Assembly (NCBI GenBank): GCA_945948535.1
Contig: CAMFBN010000004.1
Coordinates: 30,831-94,830, forward strand
From: an uncultured Clostridia bacterium
GTDB taxonomy: Bacteria > Bacillota > Clostridia > Oscillospirales > Oscillospiraceae
Reading direction: 5' to 3'
Length of the DNA: 64,000 bases
Of the stretch, positions 61,044 to 64,000 are shown in pieces. Position 1 is the first letter of the stretch; each line of letters starts with the position of its first letter. The position numbers were made by a program, and so were the translations under genes. Under the pieces are notes generated by a model. That model saw nothing but the letters and a program-made list of their open reading frames with translations, made no database searches and was not told where the DNA came from.

Positions 61044-62312
61044 ATGGAATCGAATTTTGAGAAAACCGTACAGGAGCGGGCGGTGCTGGTGGGCCTGAAT
61101 GCCGACTGCTTCACGGCGGAACAGACCGCCACCGCGGAATCGTTGGAAGAACTGGAAGACCTGCTGGAAACCGCCGGCGGCTTCTGCACCGGCAAGGTGC
61201 TGCAAAACCGCCACACGCCGGATTCCCACAGCTTCATCGGCGAGGGCAAGGCTCAGGAGGTGCGGATGCTGGTGGAGGCCACCGCGTCCACCATGGTAAT
61301 TTTTGACAACGAGCTGTCTCCCGGCAATATCCGGGCATTGGAGGAAATCATCGGCGTGACGGTGCTGGACCGCAGCGCTCTGATTCTGGATATTTTTGCC
61401 CAGCGGGCGAAAACCAAAGAGGGACGTTTGCAGGTGGAGCTGGCCCAGTATCAGTACCTTTTGCCCCGGCTGTCCGGCATGGGCGCCAGCCTTTCCCGGC
61501 AGGGCGGCGGCATCGGCACCCGGGGCCCCGGCGAGACCAAGCTGGAAACCGACCGCCGCCACATCCGGGAACGGATTGCCCGGCTGGAGGAGGAATTGGA
61601 GCAGGTTCGCAAGGTGCGCGCTGTCCAGCGGGAGCGGCGGATGAAGAACGCCATTCCCGTGGTTGCCATTGTGGGCTACACCAACGCGGGAAAATCCACC
61701 CTGCTGAACCAGTTGACGGGCGCGGGCATTCCCGCCAACAACCGCCTGTTTGACACGCTGGACACCACCTCCCGGCAGCTGAAGGTCTCGGACAATCTGG
61801 ATGTGATTCTGTCGGATACGGTGGGCTTTATCGCAAAGCTGCCCCACCATCTGGTGAACGCCTTCCACGCAACCCTGGAGGAGCTGGAATACGCCGACCT
61901 TCTGCTGCACGTTATCGACGTGTCCGACCCCAATCTGGAGGAGCATGTGGCGGTGGTGGACAGGCTGATTGCCAAGCTGGCCAAGCCGGATACGCCCGTT
62001 CTTCGCTGCTACAACAAAGCCGACCTTGTCTATACCGAGGACATCCCGGTGGGCAAGGACTGCGTTGCCATCTCCGCCAAGAAGGGCAAGAATATGGACG
62101 GCCTGCTGAAAGCCATTGAGGAAGCGCTGGGCCATTCCCGGCACCATGTGATTCTGCGATTCCCCTACGCCAAGGGCGGCATGGTGGAGACACTCCACGT
62201 TAGCGCCCAGGTGAAGAAGGTGGAGTACACCGATCAGGGCATCGAGGTGGAGACGATTCTGGATGCCATTCTCTATGGACGGCTCCGGGAGTACGTTGTG
62301 AAGGAGTGCTGA
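61044..62312 (+). CDS. hflX: Ribosome-associated GTPase HflX
   Basis: A 422-aa GTPase that splits stalled or heat-stressed ribosomes. HflX domain (to about residue 195) with GIGTRGPGETKLETDRR; G1 GYTNAGKSTLL near 210, G3 SDTVGFI near 257, G4 NKAD near 324. C-terminal domain ends REYVVKEC. ATG after GGAGG. Four bases separate it from the YigZ-family gene. Confidence 0.96.
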   Translation: MESNFEKTVQERAVLVGLNADCFTAEQTATAESLEELEDLLETAGGFCTGKVLQNRHTPDSHSFIGEGKAQEVRMLVEATASTMVIFDNELSPGNIRALEEIIGVTVLDRSALILDIFAQRAKTKEGRLQVELAQYQYLLPRLSGMGASLSRQGGGIGTRGPGETKLETDRRHIRERIARLEEELEQVRKVRAVQRERRMKNAIPVVAIVGYTNAGKSTLLNQLTGAGIPANNRLFDTLDTTSRQLKVSDNLDVILSDTVGFIAKLPHHLVNAFHATLEELEYADLLLHVIDVSDPNLEEHVAVVDRLIAKLAKPDTPVLRCYNKADLVYTEDIPVGKDCVAISAKKGKNMDGLLKAIEEALGHSRHHVILRFPYAKGGMVETLHVSAQVKKVEYTDQGIEVETILDAILYGRLREYVVKEC

Positions 62313-62316
62313 GGGC

Positions 62317-62940
62317 GTGGACGAATACCTTATCCCGACGCAGTTCGGGGAAGCGGAGTTCATTGAAAAAAAGTCCCGCTTCATCGGCAGAGTCTGGCCT
62401 GTGGAGACGGAAGAGGAAGCCTTAGCCCGGATTCAGGAAATGAAAAAGCAGCACTATGATGCCACCCACAATTGCTGGGCCTACATCATCCGGGACGGCG
62501 CGGTACGGTTTTCCGACGACGGCGAACCTGGCGGCACGGCGGGAATGCCCATGCTTCAGGTTTTGCAGCGGGAGAATCTTTATAACGTGGTCTGCGTGGT
62601 GACCCGGTACTTCGGCGGCATTCTGCTGGGGGCCGGGGGACTGGTGCGGGCCTATACCAAGGGCACGAAAATTGCCGTAGACGCGGCGGGAAAATCCATG
62701 AAGCGGGTGTGGACGGTACTGTATGTGCCCTGTCCCTACAGCTTTTACGAGCGGGTTAAATTGGAAGCGGAGGCCTTCGGCGGCATCATCCGCAGCACCG
62801 ATTTCGGCGCGGAAGTGGAGCTGGAGCTGCTGTTCCCGGAAGCCCAGACCCAAAAATTTCTTGACAGGCTGACGGACATGACCTCCGGCACGGTAGAGGG
62901 CATGGAGGTCGGGCAGGAGTACCGGGCATTTCCAGTATAA
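62317..62940 (+). CDS. YigZ/IMPACT family protein
   Basis: A 207-aa protein. N-terminal UPF0029/Impact domain (KKSRFIGRVWPVETEEEALA; RFSDDGEPGGTAGMPML; VVTRYFGGILLGAGGLVRAY) and a smaller C-terminal domain (DUF1949-like, YSFYERVKLEAEAFGG). Family members may act in translation control or tRNA peptide handling; the reaction is not settled. The start is a GTG at 62317. The MITE-like copy 3 begins right after the stop. Confidence 0.88.
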   Translation: MDEYLIPTQFGEAEFIEKKSRFIGRVWPVETEEEALARIQEMKKQHYDATHNCWAYIIRDGAVRFSDDGEPGGTAGMPMLQVLQRENLYNVVCVVTRYFGGILLGAGGLVRAYTKGTKIAVDAAGKSMKRVWTVLYVPCPYSFYERVKLEAEAFGGIIRSTDFGAEVELELLFPEAQTQKFLDRLTDMTSGTVEGMEVGQEYRAFPV

Positions 62941-63060
62941 GAATTGACAATTGACAGTGAACAATTGACAATTAAGGAATCCCCTGCGGGGATGATTAAA
63001 AATGCGACAAGATACCATGATTGAAAATTGTCAACTGTCAATTGTCAATTTTCAATTGTA
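62941..63060. repeat. MITE-like repeat, copy 3 (best preserved)
   Basis: AATTGACAATTGACAGTG at the left; core AAGGAATCCCCTGCGGGGAT; right end ATTGTCAACTGTCAATTGTC then ATTTTCAATTGT. The ends are imperfect inverted repeats over about 30 bases, so the RNA or DNA could form a long cruciform. Confidence 0.8.
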
Positions 63061-63075
63061 CAACGGGGTGATATC

Positions 63076-64000
63076 ATGACGGTAAAAGAGGAACTGGAAC
63101 GGCTGGAGCACAAACGACTGAACCCGTTGGCGGCCTTTGCAGACAAGAGCCGGGGCCGTCCCCGGTACGAAGAACCCCGAGAGGAGGACGTGCGCACCTG
63201 CTACCAGCGGGACATTGACCGCATCGTCCACAGCAAGGCCTTCCGCCGGCTGATGCACAAGACTCAGGTGTTTTTGCAGCCCGAGGGCGACCATTACCGT
63301 ACCCGCATGACCCATACCCTTGAGGTGTCCCGGATTGCCGGCACTATTACCCGGGCGCTGGGCCTGAATGAAGACCTGTCCGAGGCCATCGCCATGGGCC
63401 ACGACCTTGGGCATACCCCCTTCGGCCACGCCGGAGAAGCGGCACTGTCCCAGTGTATGGGAAAGCCCTTTCGCCATAACGAGCAGAGCCTTCGGGTGGT
63501 GGACGTGCTGGAAAAGGACGGGCAGGGCCTGAACCTCAGCTATGAAGTCCGTATGGGCATCGTGGGACACACGGGGCCAGACTGGCCGGAGACGTTGGAG
63601 GGTCAGATTGTCCGCCGATCCGACCAGATTGCCTACGTCAACCATGATATTGACGACGCCATCCGGGCGGGAATCCTGACCAACGACGATTTACCCCGGG
63701 AGATTACAGACATTCTGGGGGATACCCACCGGGACAGAATCAATACGCTGGTGACGGACATGATCCGCACCTCCCGGGAAGCCGGGGCCATCTGCCTGAC
63801 CCCGCAGGTGGAAAAGGCATTGAAGGATTTGCGGGCCTTCATGTTTGAGCGGGTCTACCGCAACCCCGTGGCGAAGGGGGAGGAGAGCAAGGCCAAAGCC
63901 ATGCTGGCAAGGCTGTTTGAATACTATATCGCCCATCCCGAGGCCCTGCCGGAGGATTTTCAGCCCCAGCTGTCCTTTGACGGCATGGAGCGCACGGTCT
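63076..64000 (+). CDS. dGTP triphosphohydrolase-like HD protein (N-terminal part)
   Basis: The first 308 residues of a protein running off the right edge. HD-domain ligands in MTHTLEVSRIAGTI and GHDLGHTPFGHAGEAAL, then ADHDIDD-like DQIAYVNHDIDDAIRAG. The N-terminal RDIDRIVHSKAFRRL matches the dGTPase (Dgt) family, which hydrolyses dNTPs to nucleoside and triphosphate. ATG at 63076 follows GGGGTGA, just after the MITE-like repeat. Confidence 0.9.
   Translation, partial: MTVKEELERLEHKRLNPLAAFADKSRGRPRYEEPREEDVRTCYQRDIDRIVHSKAFRRLMHKTQVFLQPEGDHYRTRMTHTLEVSRIAGTITRALGLNEDLSEAIAMGHDLGHTPFGHAGEAALSQCMGKPFRHNEQSLRVVDVLEKDGQGLNLSYEVRMGIVGHTGPDWPETLEGQIVRRSDQIAYVNHDIDDAIRAGILTNDDLPREITDILGDTHRDRINTLVTDMIRTSREAGAICLTPQVEKALKDLRAFMFERVYRNPVAKGEESKAKAMLARLFEYYIAHPEALPEDFQPQLSFDGMERTV

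Noticed and set aside
1..64000. tRNA or rRNA genes
   Set aside because: No cloverleaf with TTCGAAT-type arm and CCA end, and no rRNA signature, noticed on either strand by eye; a covariance search could still find one.

Overview
The window looks like a chromosome segment of a Gram-positive gut-type Clostridia member, probably Oscillospiraceae-like. Evidence is the gene content (LPxTG/sortase pili, SpoVB-like flippase, TmcAL, Firmicutes-type promoters and strong AGGAGG ribosome sites). No species can be named from sequence alone. It falls into two parts. Positions 1 to about 31,875 are one end of a Tn1549/CTn-type integrative conjugative element (ICE), nearly all on the minus strand. Positions 31,876-64,000 are host chromosome. 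The ICE abuts the 3' end of rpsI, a known type of ICE target. Its other end (rest of VirB4, integrase, excisionase) lies beyond the left edge.

ICE layout in transcription order (right to left): a 54-aa protein, parA-parB, then an ICE-borne adhesive pilus locus (thioester/Cna-B adhesin, YPKN/LPETG pilin, two sortases). Next come three conserved ICE proteins and a 2850-aa N6-methyltransferase/SNF2 helicase, inside which a complete TnpV-like gene is read in another frame. A cargo patch at about 9.4-11.9 kb follows: a 50-aa OadB-like membrane peptide, a divergent MerR regulator, an aldo/keto reductase, a flavodoxin-type reductase and a truncated SDR remnant. Then come DUF3848, a Toprim primase-like protein, a candidate oriT, MobC, MOBP-type relaxase, PcfB, an ArdC-like protein, VirD4, a VirB2/Maff2-like subunit, VirB6/TrbL, PrgI and VirB4.

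Host layout: rplM-rpsI; a TtcA-like thiolase, a small membrane protein and dus; an M23 peptidase; a chromosomal pilus operon (coiled-coil protein, signal peptidase I, 1990-aa adhesin with a His/Cys repeat array, major pilin, class C sortase, minor pilin, second sortase). Further right are a flippase, nth and an SSB-like gene, a rhomboid-like protein, tmcAL divergent from ackA, pepT, birA with a membrane-anchored acyltransferase-like protein, a homocysteine methyltransferase divergent from an M29 aminopeptidase, rpmE, hflX, a YigZ-family gene and the start of a dGTPase gene. Three copies of a TTGACAATT-rich MITE-like repeat lie in host intergenic regions.

The most unusual items are the overprinted tnpV, the 50-aa OadB-like peptide with its own promoter, the His/Cys array in the 1990-aa adhesin, the thioester adhesin carried by the ICE close to a second host pilus operon, the decayed redox cassette with a textbook MerR promoter, twin palindromes upstream of parA, and a hairpin covering the start codon of the M23 gene.
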